The translations under genes were made by a program, and so were the position numbers. From Acorus gramineus (taxonomy: Eukaryota; Streptophyta; Magnoliopsida; Acorales; Acoraceae), in contig JAUJYN010000016.1 in the NCBI GenBank assembly GCA_030737835.1, positions 2,683,747 to 2,747,746 on the forward strand: a stretch of DNA of 64,000 nucleotides, read 5' to 3'. Below the pieces are notes generated by a model. That model was not told the DNA's origin. It ran no database searches and was given only the letters and a program-made list of their open reading frames with translations. Positions 10,441 through 22,172 of this stretch are shown piece by piece (positions within the stretch are counted from its first letter, which is position 1; every line of letters starts with the position of its first letter).

Positions 10441-11496
10441 TTAAGCATAGAATTTTTTCAAATACAGTGCATTCCATGTACCTGAGACCTCGTCCCCTTC
10501 GGCGTTCACCAAGCGATAAGCATTCCCGGAATAGGCATGGGTGATTACATAAGGTCCTTCCCAAATTGGTTGCAGTTTTCCTCTCGGGTGTGGTTGTCGA
10601 GAAGGCATGAGCTGCTTGAGCACCATTTCCCCAACTTGGAACTTTCTTTCAATTACCTTTTTCTGGAAGGCTCTGGACATTCTCCTTTGGTAAATTTGGG
10701 CGTGTTCGGCTGCTCGCAACCTTTTCTCATCTAATAGTTCAAGTTGTAGAAGGAGTGCTTCCCTCCTATCCTCGGGTTGTAAATCCTTGTCCAACTCCAC
10801 TCTCAAAGAAGGGATAAGCACTTCATAGGGAACCACCGCCTCCATCCCAAAAGTAAGGGAGTAAGGAGTCTGACCTGTGGGGGTCCTGATGGAGGTGCGA
10901 TAAGCCCAAAGTGCATCAACTAGCTTGTCCGGCCAATCGGTAGCCTTATGCGTCTCCACGGTCTTTTTGATGATCTTCAGGAGAGTCTTGTTCGTAGCCT
11001 CTGCTTGTCCATTCCCTTGGGGATAATATGGGGTGGAGTGATGCAGCTCAATGTGGTGCTTGTTGCAGAGGTCTTGAAATTCCTGAGAAATGAACTGAGG
11101 ACCATTGTCAGTAATGATTACCTTCGGAGCGCCGAATCGTGCGAGGATATGAGTACGAACGAAGCGAACAAGAGTAGAACTCTTGATCACTATGTACGAC
11201 TCAGCTCGGGCCCATTTGGTGAAGTATTCTGTGGCAGTGAGGATGAAGGCTTTCTGACTGGTGTTTTCAACTGTATCCCTAAAGGGGCCGATGATGTCGA
11301 GAGCCCACATGGAGAAAGGCCAAGGAGAGGTCATGGAATGCAATGCGGAGGCAGGTGCATGGATCTTATTGGCATGGGTCTGGCACTGAACACACCGTCT
11401 GACGAACTTGTGGCAATCCCCTCCATTGTGGGCCAATAGTAACCCATCCTTAGAACTTTCTTTGCGAGCATCTGTGAATTCACATGGCCTCCACAA
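10441..11496 (-). pseudogene. Integrase of element A
   Basis: Retroviral-type integrase, which would join the cDNA to the host chromosome. The zinc-binding end is visible as 'DCHKFVRRCVQC', the core has an Asp in 'WALDIIGPF', an Asp in 'IITDNGPQF' and a Glu in 'GQAEATNKT', in D,D-35-E order. The C-terminal part keeps 'LQPIWEGPYVI', typical of plant gypsy integrases. No chromodomain is seen, as expected for Tat. The first histidines of the zinc finger are in another frame (11331-12512), so a 1-nt frameshift near 11420 separates them. The open frame ends at 10441. Confidence 0.9.
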
Positions 11497-12512
11497 ACTC
11501 CGGAATGTGCCTCTTTCACAATAGTGAATGCCTCTTCATCTTCCAAGCATCTCAACAACTCTCCATTGAAGGACATGCGAAAGAGAATGCCTCCTCGAAG
11601 ACAATATTTGGTCGCCATTCTTTTAACAGCTTTTCGATCATCACTGGTGGCGTACTCCGGAAAGGAGCCATCTTCAAGGTAGTTCTTGATGTCGAAGAAC
11701 CAAGGATTTCCATCATCAGGTTCCTCCAAATCTATTGCGGAAACAAACTTAAGAATCTCATCTTTCTTCTCTTGCTGCTCCATTAGGTCTTGAATCTTGC
11801 AGTCTCGAAGGTCAGTGGCCGGAGTTTCTAGTCTTTGGACGATGACAGTCTCCGCCTTTTTGGATATCGGGAGGGTGAGTGAGGAGGCCAACGAGGCCAA
11901 GGCATCGGCGAGGATGTTGCCGGCTCGAGGTGTGAAAATGTGGATCACTTCTTGAAACTGGCGCAACAGGATAATAGTTAGTTCTCTGTAGGGCTTGAGT
12001 TTCGGGTCCCTCGTCTGGCACTTCTTCAAAGTTTGGCGAATCACTAAGAGTGAATCTCCAACAATCTTTAGATGACGAACTCCAAGAGCTAGGGCTGACT
12101 TTAAACCTGCAATCAATGCTTCATACTCCGCAATATTGTTAGTAGCATTAAAAGTAAGTTGAAAAGCGCGCGGGATGATGACACCTTCAGGGGAGAGCAA
12201 GGCAATTCCAATTCCTCTTCCTTTCTGATTGACCGCTCCATCAAAATACAATGTCCATGTCTTGCGGTCATCTTCCTCAACTAATGCAAACAACTCTTCG
12301 TCAGGGAAATCCGTCCTGACAGGCTCATAATCCGGCAGTGGGAGGTGAGCAAGGTGGTCGGCGATGGCTTGTCCCTTGATGGATTTTTGAGTGACATACG
12401 TGATGTCAAACTCATTTAGTTGGACCTGCCATCGAGCTAGCCGACCAGTCACTGATGCTTTCTCAAACAGATACCTTACCGGATCCATCTTTGCCATATA
12501 CTTGGTGCGCAA
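11331..12512 (-). pseudogene. End of RNase H, second (Tat-type) RNase H and start of integrase of element A
   Basis: After the tail of the first RNase H ('ASVTGRLARWQVQL') comes a second RNase H-like domain with the catalytic set in 'LYFDGAVN', 'AEYEALIAGL', 'VGDSLLV' and 'ADALASLASS'. A duplicated RNase H of this kind is diagnostic of the Tat/Ogre lineage. The end carries the beginning of integrase ('VKEAHSGVCGGH'). The frame is broken from RT by a lesion near 12490 and from integrase by one near 11420. Confidence 0.9.
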
Positions 12513-14226
12513 GGAAATAGTGGCGTAATTTCTGAGAGGCCCATACCAGCGCTAAACATGTCCTTTCCATGAGTGGGTAGGCCTGCTCATATTCAATCAG
12601 AGTTTTGCTCAAATAATAGATAGCCTTTTCCTTCCTTCCTTCTTCATCGTGTTGTGCGAGCACCGCGCCAACAGCTTCTTCAGTGGCCGCCAGGTAGAGA
12701 AGTAGCGGACGCCCAGGGACAGGGGCTGAGAGAACAGGGGGGCTGAGTAAGTATTTCTTAAGTTCATCAAATGCTTGTTGACACTTGTCATCCCAAATGA
12801 ATTCAGTCCCTCCTTTTAACAGCTTGTAGAAGGGTTTACACCGTTCGGCATGCTGTGAAATGAATCGACGAATAAACTGCAGCCGACCGATGAGTCCCCT
12901 AAGCTCCTTCAAATTTTTTGGAGGGGGCATTTGAGCGATCGCTCTTGCTTTAGATGGATCGACTTCAATCCCCCTCTTACTTATCATGAATCCCAATAGC
13001 TTTCCAGATGACACTCCAAACCTACACTTCTTAGGGTTCATTTTCAAACTGAATTTTTTACACCTCTGTAGAACCCTTTCAAGTGTCTCTGCATGACCTT
13101 CCCGCGTCTTAGATTTGACCAAGATGTCATCCACGTAAACTTCCATTAATTTGTGCATCATGTCGTGGAAAATCGAGGTCATGGCGCGCTGGTACGTTGC
13201 CCCGGCATTTTTAAGGCCGAAGGGCATTACAACGTAGCAGTAGGTCCCCCAAGGAGTGATGAATGATGTCTTCTCCTGATCTTCTTCTGCTAGACGGATC
13301 TGATTATAACCCGAGAAACCATCCATAAAGGACAGCATCTCGTGTCCCGCAGTATTGTCAACAAGAATGTCAATGTGTGGAAGAGGGAAATCGTCTTTCG
13401 GGCAAACCCGATTGAGATCTCGGAAGTCTACACACACACGGACTTTGCCATCTTTCTTGCTTACCGGGACAATGTTGGCTATCCACTTTGGGTACAGCAC
13501 CACCCTGATAAACTTTGCCTGGTGTAGCTTATCTACTTCCTCCTTCACCTTCATGGCCAACTTCGGATGGAGCCGCCTTAGCTTCTGCTTTATTGGTTTG
13601 GCGTCTGGTTCCAGAACTAGCCTATGCTCAACCAATGAAGGGTCAAGACCAGGCATGTCTTCGTAAGACCAGGCGAACACATCCGAATAGCTCCTCAACA
13701 CCTTCTCCAAACTTTCTCGCTCGCTCGGATTTAGTTCCGCACTGATCAAGATGATCTTAGGATCAGTGGCGGTCCCGAGATTCAGCTCCTCCATCCTTTC
13801 CTCCTCACTTGCCGTCTGCTCATCAAAGTGCTGAAGGCTTTCTGCGAACCCCTTTGAGATCTCCTCTTCTTGCTCTGCTTCATCATCATCGTCACAAATC
13901 TCAAATACCCCCAAGCCGTCATCGAAATCTCCAAGGTCCTCCAAATCAGGTTCTTCGATGACAGCTATTGACTCGGATCGTTCTATTCCATGGATTACGT
14001 GAATACGTTCCCCGATGTCATCGATAATCCGAGTAGGGATTTGAAATCGTGAAGCCTTGCCAGGTCCTTGAGACACATGGGGCATTGACGCCTTAGGAGG
14101 GTCGACCAAACTCCGCAGCTTGTCCAGAAGATCAGAATTAAAAAGCGAGGGGTGCCAAACCACCAAAGCGTCATCCTTTATCTCAAACAGGGAACCTAAT
14201 GTCTTAGGTTGTTCTACATTGTCCAT
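12463..14226 (-). pseudogene. Reverse transcriptase and first RNase H of element A
   Basis: Starts at ATG 14226 (MDNVEQPKTLG); the open frame reaches back to 14364 only through poly-Lys/Leu codons of a homopolymer region. RT motifs in order: 'KVRVCVDFRDLN', 'SFMDGFSGYNQI', 'FITPWGTYCYVVMPFGLKNA', the catalytic YVDD at about 13128-13139, and 'LGFMISKRGIEV'. RNase H begins at 'LLLYLAATEEAVGAVL' and the frame is lost soon after 'SQKLRHYFLAH'. The palm residues look intact, so enzyme loss comes from the downstream frameshift. Confidence 0.92.
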
Positions 14227-14491
14227 TTTTAGATCCCACCCCTCCCTTAAAATTGAGTTTTTTTTTTTTTTTTTAGCAGGCAAAGCAAGAAGTAAAAGCA
14301 AAGAAATTTTATGCAACAGCAGAAATTGATTTTTTTTTTTTTTAGCAAGCAAAGCAAGAAACAAGGAAATTTCATGTACAAGCAGAAATTAACCTTTTTT
14401 TTTTTTTTATGCAAGATTAGAGTGCGCAGGATCTATATACAACGAAAGACAGGAAAGAAATGAACCTTAGATATGGGAAGAGAGTACTTAC
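14227..14491 (-). other. Pro-RT spacer of element A, possible intron
   Basis: On the minus strand a textbook donor 'ttcag|gtaagtac' sits near 14491. It is followed by A/T-rich DNA with three poly-A runs and repeated 'ctttgctt' motifs, then the RT start. Ogre elements are known to carry a spliced intron between protease and RT. The exact acceptor is unclear (candidate 'attttaag' just before the RT start codon). The same poly-A/'gcaag' texture recurs in the leader at 20740-21130. Confidence 0.4.
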
Positions 14492-14563
14492 CTGAATGGC
14501 GCCCTCAAGAATAGAGAAAATAGGATCATCCTTTCGCAAGGTTGAGGGCTAAGTTCAATCCAA

Positions 14564-17365
14564 TCACCCTAGAGAGTCTTGCTCCCCAATGCTCCGAACT
14601 GCATGAATGGGCATCTCATCAGCAGAATCCGGGTCTTCGACATAGTATTCGGGCAATTTATGAGAATTGCTGGGCAATTGTTCATGTGATTCAGAAAATA
14701 ACTGGTCAAGAGTCTCAATCAGAGAATCAATGTCTTCCTCTGGTGGAACTGAAGAGGAGGATCCTGATTGGCTCTCAATGGGAGTCAGTTGACTGGATGC
14801 GGGCTGTTCTGATCCAGTGCTACGGATAAAATGTTCTTCCAAGCTCCAATCCGTAATGCCATAGAATGGTCCCCAATCATAGACATCATAAACTGTGAGT
14901 GATCCGATGCCCATGTGGTCCGGCCATATGAAGTTGTGAATGATGTCTGTGGTGCCTTGATTGTACCGCCCCAGACCTTGGCCTCGATGATAACCCATCT
15001 GTTCCATGAGCCGCCATCCTGGATTACTGTCAGTTGATGCGCGTGCTTTACCTTTGCCCAAAGTGCTTACCTGTAGTGCCCCATCACGCGCCCAATCGGG
15101 TGGAAACTCTGATATGTGCACGACTGGCTGCTTGCCTTCTCTCCTGGAAGGGCTTTTCACTGTTGTGATAGCCTCCGCTTCTTCTGCTTCATACCGGATG
15201 CCTCTGACAGCGTCCCCACCTATTGTGATGATCTGTTCTCCAACAGGAAATTTGAGGCATTGGTGGAGCGGGGAGGAAACACCTCGGATTGTCGCCAACC
15301 ATTTTCTTCCCAAGATCATGTTGTAATCAGAGTCCATCTCCAGAACATAGGCTTCAAACGTGGTCTTGAGGGGACCGATCTCCAAGCTAAATGAACGGAA
15401 GCCCACCACTTGTCGAGCACTCCTGTCATAGGCAAAAATTCACGTATCGGACTCCGCCAGTGAAGTGATATCACCATTGACGTGCTGGAACGTCTGGAGG
15501 GACATGAGGTTGACCCCCGCACCAGTATCAACAAGGATTCGATTAACCAACGTTTTCTCCACCAAGGCGGTGACGCAAAGTGCCGAAATGTTGGTGAGGG
15601 GATCATCGATGACTTCCTTGGGCCAGAATGAGATCACAGGGCCCAATCCTTCAGAAACTAGCGCAGCTGGCACATTAAAGGCAGAAATGTGGCGATCCAC
15701 CTTGACCTTTTCCAGGAAAGCCCTTATCGCCTCCTGATGGTGTTCTGAAGTCTCGATTAGCTCCAATATCGAGATCTTGGCTGGGATTTTGCGCAATTGT
15801 TCAAGCAAGTCCACCTTATCACCAGCTCTCCCTTCTTCCACTTCCGCTTCTGGATTGGTCTGTCGGAGAACTTGAGAGGGCATATTGTTGAAGATGCGTC
15901 CTGTCCTGGTGGTGTGGAGAACTGCAGTATTGGGACAATGATGCCAGGAGGACAAAAGTGGCCGGATGGGGCTGAGGCTGCTGGCTCGGATGGGACTCCA
16001 GATTGGTGGCGGGTTCGTGGAGGGAACCGGACTTCTAGGAGCTGGACGGATGACGCCACCTGGTATGATCTGGGGTGGAGGATCGTCCTGAGGCTGATAT
16101 GCACAGTTCTTTGGCCCAGTATTTAGCTCGCACATTTGACAATTGAAGAACCTTGACCAGTCATGGCGGCGTGCCTCCCCCCATACCGAGATGATTTCCC
16201 CATTGCTTGGAAAACGCAAGCATTGATGACGCGTAGAAGAGACACCTTCGACATTGTCAAGCCAGGGCCTCCCAAGGATCATGGAATGAAGCGACTCGAT
16301 CTTCATAACCTCACAGTCTACAGAGGTACATACTGGCCCCACCTTTAGAACACAAGAGATCCTCCCGCATGAAGATTGGCTTGAGCTGTCATATGCGTGG
16401 AGAAGGGTTTCTGATGGTTGGAGCTTGGGGAGCCCACGCCGAAGCTTGCAGTAGGTGGAATGGGTCATGATGTCTACTCCAGCGCCTGTGTCCACGAGGA
16501 CATTTCGGAGAATTTTACCGGCAATGGCTACTTTGATCACAAGGGGGCATGTGCGTATGCTAGGCTCGGCAAGCTCATGAGGGGTGAATGTGATGGAAGG
16601 GGAATATGTCAAGCAAGTGATCGTGTCATGCTCCTCTGATGAGTCTTCTGTTGATGTTGGGGAGCCAGATGGCTCAAAATCCAAGGAGTCTTCTTCAAGC
16701 TCCTCCTCTCGTATTTCTTCTTTCGACTCTTCTTTCATCACCCTTTCTATCCCTCCTTCTGAGCCAACGGTTAACGCATTAACAGTCCAATTTGGTTCAT
16801 TCGGTCCCCCCCAAAGGATGTTTTCCCCCCATACGGACTCAATCTTTCCCCATAGTGGAAACCGAAGGCATTGATGACGAGTGGATGGAACTGCTCTGGC
16901 ATTATTGAGCCACGCCCTCCCGAGAATTATGTTGTGGACGCCCCCCTCGAGCTTTACGACATGAAAATATACTTCAGTGTGCAACGGGCCTACCAACAAA
17001 GGAATTGTAACTGTTCCAACCACCGGTCGTCTGGTGCCGTCATATGCTTCTATGAACTCATTAGAGGGCTCAAGTTCAGGACGGTCCTCCACATCTTCAA
17101 ATGAGCAATAAACTCCATATGCCATGATGTTTCCTCCTGCCCCGGTGTCAATATATGTATATCTGAAGGGGATCCCTGCTATCTCCACCATGATACAGAG
17201 AGGGCGATTATGCATTGCTGGTGGGGCGAGCTCCTTCTTGAGGAACACAATAGGTGGCGGTCCCACCGGGCCCATCAACCGTTCCGGTTGATGCTTCTGG
17301 TTCTTGAATTGTGCTTGCCAATGTGGACTGCTCAGATGGTTCTTGCTCAAGGGCATCTTCACCAA
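14564..17365 (-). pseudogene. Protease region of element A with three retropepsin-like domains and a G-patch
   Basis: One reading frame, interrupted by a single in-frame TGA at 15440-15442. Three aspartic protease-like units follow one another. Each has a catalytic 'DTGAG' (residues 73, 292 and 613 from 17365), a later 'ILGR.WL' and a closing 'HQCL(R/K)FP'. After the third comes a G-patch ('GWRLMEQMGYHRGQGLGRY' near 15019-14950). One such domain is usual for an LTR element, and G-patches next to protease are known from betaretroviruses. The Ser/Pro-rich and acidic linkers suggest spaced domains. Which protease is active cannot be told from sequence; all three keep the catalytic triplet. Upstream the frame is lost near the acidic tract. 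Confidence 0.85.
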
Positions 17366-17400
17366 ATGCCAGTTCTTCCGGCTCTTCCATGAGCTCGTCT

Positions 17401-17690
17401 TCAGGATACTTCCTCCTCAGGGTCTTCTTCTGGCCCCTCCTCCTCGGGGTCTTCTTCTGGTTCCTCCTCTTCAGGGTCTTCTTCTGGTTCCTCCTCTTCA
17501 GGGTCTTCTTCTGGTTCCTCCTCCTCCGGGTCCTCTTCTGGTTCCTCCTCTTCAGGGTCTTCTTCTGGTTCCTCCTCCTCAAGGTCTTCTTCTGGCTCCT
17601 CCTCCTTAGGGTCCTCTTCTGGTTCCTCCTCTTCAGGGTCTTCTTCTGGTTCCTCCTCCTCAGGGTCTTCTTCTGGCTCCTCCTCCTCGG
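17401..17690 (-). repeat. 30-bp coding minisatellite (acidic Glu/Pro/Asp repeat), first part
   Basis: About ten copies of a 30-bp unit encode the ten-residue acidic repeat EPEEDPEEEE on the minus strand between gag and protease. The hAT element at 17691-18530 splits the tract; the rest is at 18531-18690. Other frames give Arg/Lys-rich or Leu/Phe-rich ORFs that are shadows. Confidence 0.85.
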
Positions 17691-18530
17691 TAGGCCTGTC
17701 AATGGGTCGGGTCCAGACCCGGACCCGACCCGACCCGGCCCCGATTACACGTGTAATACCCGATTCAATTTGGACCCGACCCGAGTTGGACCCTACCCGG
17801 CGGACCCGAACAAACAAACGGGTCGGGTCCGGGTCCACCCCGCCCCGACCCGTTGGACCCGAGACCCGATTGTTTTATTAAAATATGCTCATATATTATA
17901 AGACCATTAGTATTAGTTGATACATAATTTTATTTCTTACTTAACTTATTTTTGTATCTACAAGTTCATAAATCATAATCATAACAAGCCTATAAATCAG
18001 TTTGTTTTGAACAATTAACTTATTAGCTTTTGAATTTGTATGATTAATTAGTTTGTTGCATGATTTATGTTTATTATTTAGGTTAATATGTTAGTGTTTA
18101 TTGTTTTGAATGTTGTTTAGGTTAATATTGTTTTGAATGTTGTTTAGGTTAGTTATGTTTATTATTTAAGTTAATATGTTTTTTATGTTAGTGATTATTG
18201 TTTTGGATGTTGTTTAATAATTCATTTACTTCTTTTGAATTGTATAAAATTATATTCAAATATAGTCTCATTAACAATAATGTTTTATTACAAAAAATTT
18301 CAAATAGAATGATAAGGCAAACAAATACATGAGCTCTTCTCTCTTTTTTTTTTTTTTTTTTACCCAACCACCGGGTCGGGTTGGACCCGGACCCGACCCG
18401 GGTCCGACGGGTCCGGGTCCGGGTCCACATTTCCCCCTGACCCGCCGGGTCCTAGGTTGGACCCGGACCCGTCGGGTCCTGTCACGGGTCGGGTCCGGGT
18501 CCACCCCGACCCGACCCGTTGACAGGCCTA
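17691..18530. mobile_element. Non-autonomous hAT element (840 bp)
   Basis: The ends are inverted repeats, TAGGCCTGTCAA followed by GGGTCGGGTC at the left and its complement ...TTGACAGGCCTA at the right. They are flanked by a perfect 8-bp duplication CTCCTCGG (17683-17690 and 18531-18538), which is the hAT signature. Inside the ends are dense 'gggtccgggtc' repeats, and the centre (about 17880-18350) is very AT-rich. There is no transposase. It inserted into the acidic repeat of element A and is therefore younger than it. Confidence 0.93.
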
Positions 18531-18690
18531 CTCCTCGGGGTCCTCTTCTGGTTCCTCCTCTTCAGGGTCTTCTTCTGGTTCCTCCTCCTCAGGGTCTTCT
18601 TCTGGCTCCTCCTCCTCAGGGTCTTCTTCTGGTTCCTCCTCCTCAGGGTCTTCTTCTGGCTCCTCCTCTGGCTCGTCTTCTTCCATGGGT
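18531..18690 (-). repeat. Acidic 30-bp coding repeat, second part
   Basis: Continuation of the EPEEDPEEEE tract after the hAT insertion, about four to five units. The first eight bases are the right copy of the hAT target duplication. Confidence 0.8.
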
Positions 18691-18989
18691 TCCTCTTCGG
18701 ATTCGGATTTACCACTATCAGGTGTTGCCGGTGGGGTGACAAGGTTGGCCCAAAGGTGTGATGAGGAGTTGGACTGGTTGGGGGATGGAGGGTCGATCCC
18801 AATGAAGTTGACAACTGGACCAGATGAAGTAGACGGCTGAGTATGGGAAGGAAGTGGGTCAATATGAATGCCAAGAGGTGCGGATGAAGTGGAGGATTGA
18901 ACAGGGTGGGCCGAGCGGGACCTAGTGATGATATTTCACAATAGTGCCCAATCAATGCGATCTTGTTCATGAAGATCATAAACAAAATC

Positions 18990-19175
18990 TCAAAATGTGT
19001 AGCAACCACAGATGTCATGACCATGCATTCGGTGGTATGGGCAGTAGCGTGAACTATCGACACCAGGGGGTGAGGGTCTCTCGGGTGGCAAGGTGATGCT
19101 GTTGGATTCCATCAGTGCCATAAAAATGTCGGGCAAGGACTCTGGCAGTGGCGGGTAAGTATCACGTTTGCCCAT
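18990..19175 (-). pseudogene. Gag C-terminal zinc-knuckle-like piece of element A
   Basis: Contains 'YCPYHRMHGHDICGC', a Cys/His cluster like the C/H boxes at the nucleocapsid end of plant gypsy Gag proteins. It lies in a different frame from the main Gag segment (19112-20029), so a frameshift separates them. Downstream, about 18690-18990 is Pro/Ser-rich spacer with broken frames. Confidence 0.6.
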
Positions 19176-20029
19176 CCTTCGAGCCTGGTAAGATGTGGGT
19201 GGAGGAACAGCTGTGTATTGTCTTTCAGGGATTGGTCGGGAGTTATTTGATTGGGTTGCAAGGCTCGAACGGGTTGGGCTTGGGGAGCTGAGTGGTGATA
19301 CTGGAATGGTTGGCGGAGAGGTGGGTGGTTGGTTGGGAATGAGGAAATTGGTGTGGGGCGTGTCGGATGGTGCACTGGCGTCTGTTGAGGAGCAATCCCT
19401 TGATAACGGGTTATTGGTCGAGGTGGAGTATACCTAGATGGTCCAGGTGCATACGGCCTTGTTACTGATCCTTGACCAGAAGCTGGTGATCCATTTGGGT
19501 AGAACGCTGAGATTTGTTGGGTGACCCCTTCTACCGTGGAGGATGGAACATGGTTTTTCTTGAAGGGAGGGCGCTGGTTGCCAGTTGGTGAAGCAGTGGT
19601 AGTGCCGGCACAACGCTGAATGCGGTTGTGGAAATCGATCAACATTTTGTAAGTAGAGCAATCACCATAGGCGAGATTCATTCGCAACTCTGGAGTGAGA
19701 TTTTGCAGCATCATGTCTATTTCCTGGCTTTCTGTCAATTGCAATCCCGTCCTGTGCACCAACATGCGCCAACGTGCCACAAAAGATTCAAACTCTTCAC
19801 GCGGCCTCATCTTCTCTGCTGTAAGGTCTGATAGGGATGGAATGCGCATTCTTTGATACCCATAACGCCGGAGAAACCTCTTGCTCACAACAGAAAAATC
19901 ATGGAGGCATTCGACAGGGAGGGTTGCATACCATTGAACTACCTCTCCTTCAAGAGACTTCTGGAAAAGGAATACCATAAGTGACTCATCTCCCAGGGAT
20001 GGACGTGAGTCCATATAAAAAGCAGCCAA
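19112..20029 (-). pseudogene. Gag capsid domain of element A
   Basis: A retrotransposon Gag (capsid-like) domain. 'EGEVVQWYATLP', 'LSDLTAEKMRPREEFESF' and 'RWRMLVHRTG' match the conserved core of plant Ty3/gypsy Gag, which packages the element RNA into particles in the cytoplasm. It is followed by a Pro/Gln/Tyr-rich low-complexity tail. The N-terminal part lies in another frame at 20079-20519. Confidence 0.85.
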
Positions 20030-20078
20030 ATGAGCATCTGGATCTCCTCGACCATTATAGCTGCGGTACTTGGGGATT

Positions 20079-20519
20079 TTAAGTTCGGGTGGGAGAGCAA
20101 TGGGGGGGAATTTGGCGTAAATTGGACTGGTGGGAGGTTTGGAGCAAGGTCGGGTTGAGTTCTGACACTATCCTTCGGACAGTGTCATCCAAGGTTTCAA
20201 TAGGTTGGGGGTGGGGTTGGACTCTTGGCTGTGGTGGAGGAGGAGGGGGTTGAAGAGTAGTGGGATTTGGATTCCGGGAGGCTGAGTTCAATCGGTTGAG
20301 GTGGTCGAAGGCATTCATCATTTCATCAATTGAGTGATATCCCATGGCCTCCATTCTTTCCTCGAGTCTCCTCCAGGCTGGTCTTTCTGAGGTCTCAGTG
20401 GTTTCCTGGTTGCGCGTGGCTTGCCCATGGGGCATACTGACATCGGGAAACACTTGATTCTCATAAAAATCATATCCCATGTCTACCCATGAACCTTCAG
20501 GTCTAGAGAAGGGATCCAT
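20079..20519 (-). pseudogene. Gag N-terminal part of element A
   Basis: Chosen start is ATG 20519 (MDPFSRPEGSW); an upstream extension to 20570 looks non-coding. The segment holds 'RLEERMEAMGYHSIDEM' and a proline run, typical of the poorly conserved N-terminal region of large plant Gag proteins. A frameshift between 20079 and 20029 separates it from the capsid domain. Confidence 0.65.
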
Positions 20520-21394
20520 GTGTGTGTTTCGGGGTGAGTAGCAAGCGATATAGAAATGGAAAGCACACAATTCAACAACTTAACAGATCAAGCAAGCAAT
20601 TCCACAATCTAACAGAGCATGAAACTTCAGAAATCAGATAGTAATGGAATGTTGATGGCTCCTGGATAGAACATCTAACTGGGTGAGCAAGGGTTGGACG
20701 TCGAAGATTCTGCTAGAATTTTGAAATACAGAGAGAGCAAGTTTTTTTTTTTTTTTTACTTACTGAAGGAAATCTTGGAAAAAGAGTTAGTGAAAGAAAG
20801 AGAAATTTGGTACTAGAGATTTTGAAAAGAAATTTTTTTTTTTTTTTTGGAAAAGCAAGTAAAGAAATTTTTTTTTTTAATCAGAAGAAAAGGAAAGGAA
20901 AATTTTGAGGAAAACAGAAAATAGGAACTAAAGTTCAAAATAGTGCGAAAAAAGAGGGATTTTTTTTTTTTTTACAAAAAAATAGGAAAGCAGAAAGACA
21001 GTAAATTTTGGCAGACAGTGCAATAAAAAGAGGGGATTTCTTTTACAAAAATAGGAAATCAAAAAGACAATAATTTTTTTTGGAACAAGAAGGCAAAAAA
21101 TTTTGATTGAGGAAAAAAGGGTGATAAATGAGTAGCTAGAATCAGACGAAAGCAAGAAAGAAATAGAAACTTCGACAACCACCTAGGGGGTTCGTCCAGG
21201 AGTTAACACAGTACAGATATTCAGTAGCATACAACAACCACCATCATGCATTCATGAAAGAGAAAAGACTCCGTCTTATCGATGTCCACGTAGAGTGTCC
21301 GTCTAGTGAAAGTCACTGGAATCCCTAAACAAACTAGCTCTACTTTTTGCCTAGGGGTTTAGAAGACCAACCTGATTGAGCTTTTCACGAAGGG
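20520..21394 (-). other. Leader of element A between PBS and gag
   Basis: No gene. Several runs of 12-16 A (minus strand) alternate with 'tttctttttgc'-like stretches between 20740 and 21130; the texture resembles the pro-RT spacer at 14250-14420. Confidence 0.6.
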
Positions 21395-21413
21395 AGTCCC
21401 ACCGTGATCGCCA
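21395..21413 (-). other. Primer binding site of element A
   Basis: On the minus strand TGGCGATCACGGTGGGACT begins four bases after the LTR end (...CCGACA, then GTC). A TGGCGA start is the PBS form seen in Tat/Ogre elements. The exact primer tRNA needs a tRNA comparison. Confidence 0.7.
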
Positions 21414-21799
21414 GACTGTCGGTGTTGGATTTTGACATGGCGTGGTCGTGAATCCGGGTTCCGTCAAGTTTGGTTCCGTTACGCGCACGGCGCTCCGAAT
21501 CGCCACTTGAAGGATCGTCCAAGGTTGCCCGACCGCTTCCAGGGACGTTGGTGATCGCCACTTGCTTTTCCTAAAAAGCAAGAAAAGAGGATATTCTTTT
21601 ATTACTCGCCTTCAACGGGGGACGCGGGTTCTCCTCTCAAGGGTCACGGCCGGCCGTGCCTTGAGGTGTTCAAGCTCAGATTGATCCTGCAAACCCAAAG
21701 AGAGAGAGAAAGATACTTTTTTTTTGTGCAGGATTGGCAAATGTGATAAAAAAGGGTGTTCTTTCTGGAGGTGAACTATAGGGCTTGATGAACCAGGAA

Positions 21800-22172
21800 G
21801 GGTTGTCAAGTTTAACGGACCAGGAGGGACTGTCGGTCTCGACGAACCATAGGGGAGTTGTCGGGATTGACAAACTATGGGTGGATTGTCGAGTTCGACG
21901 AACCACAGGGGGGTTGTCGGGATTGACGAACTATGGGTGGATTGTCGAGTTCGACGAACTACAGGGGGGTTGTCGGGATTGACGAACTATGGGTGGATTG
22001 TCGAGTTCAACAAATTACAGGGGGTTGTCGGGGTTGACGAACTGTGGGTGGATTGTCGAGTTCGACGAATTACGGGTGGGTTGTCAGGATCGACTAACCA
22101 TGGGTGGATTGTCGAGTTCGGCGAACCACGGGGGGTTGTCGAGCTCGACGAACCAGGGGGGGATTGTCGAGG
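21800..22172. repeat. Dyad array in the R/U5 part of the 5' LTR
   Basis: About thirteen units of 27-29 bp alternating between '(g)attgtcgagttcgacgaa' and 'gttgtcgggattgacgaac' types. The core TTGTC-N6-GACGAA has the same spacing as the other arrays in this element. Confidence 0.88.

Noticed and set aside
17208..17702. Arg/Lys-rich repeat protein
   Set aside because: Frame-shifted reading of the acidic 30-bp repeat; the acidic frame is the one expected between gag and protease.
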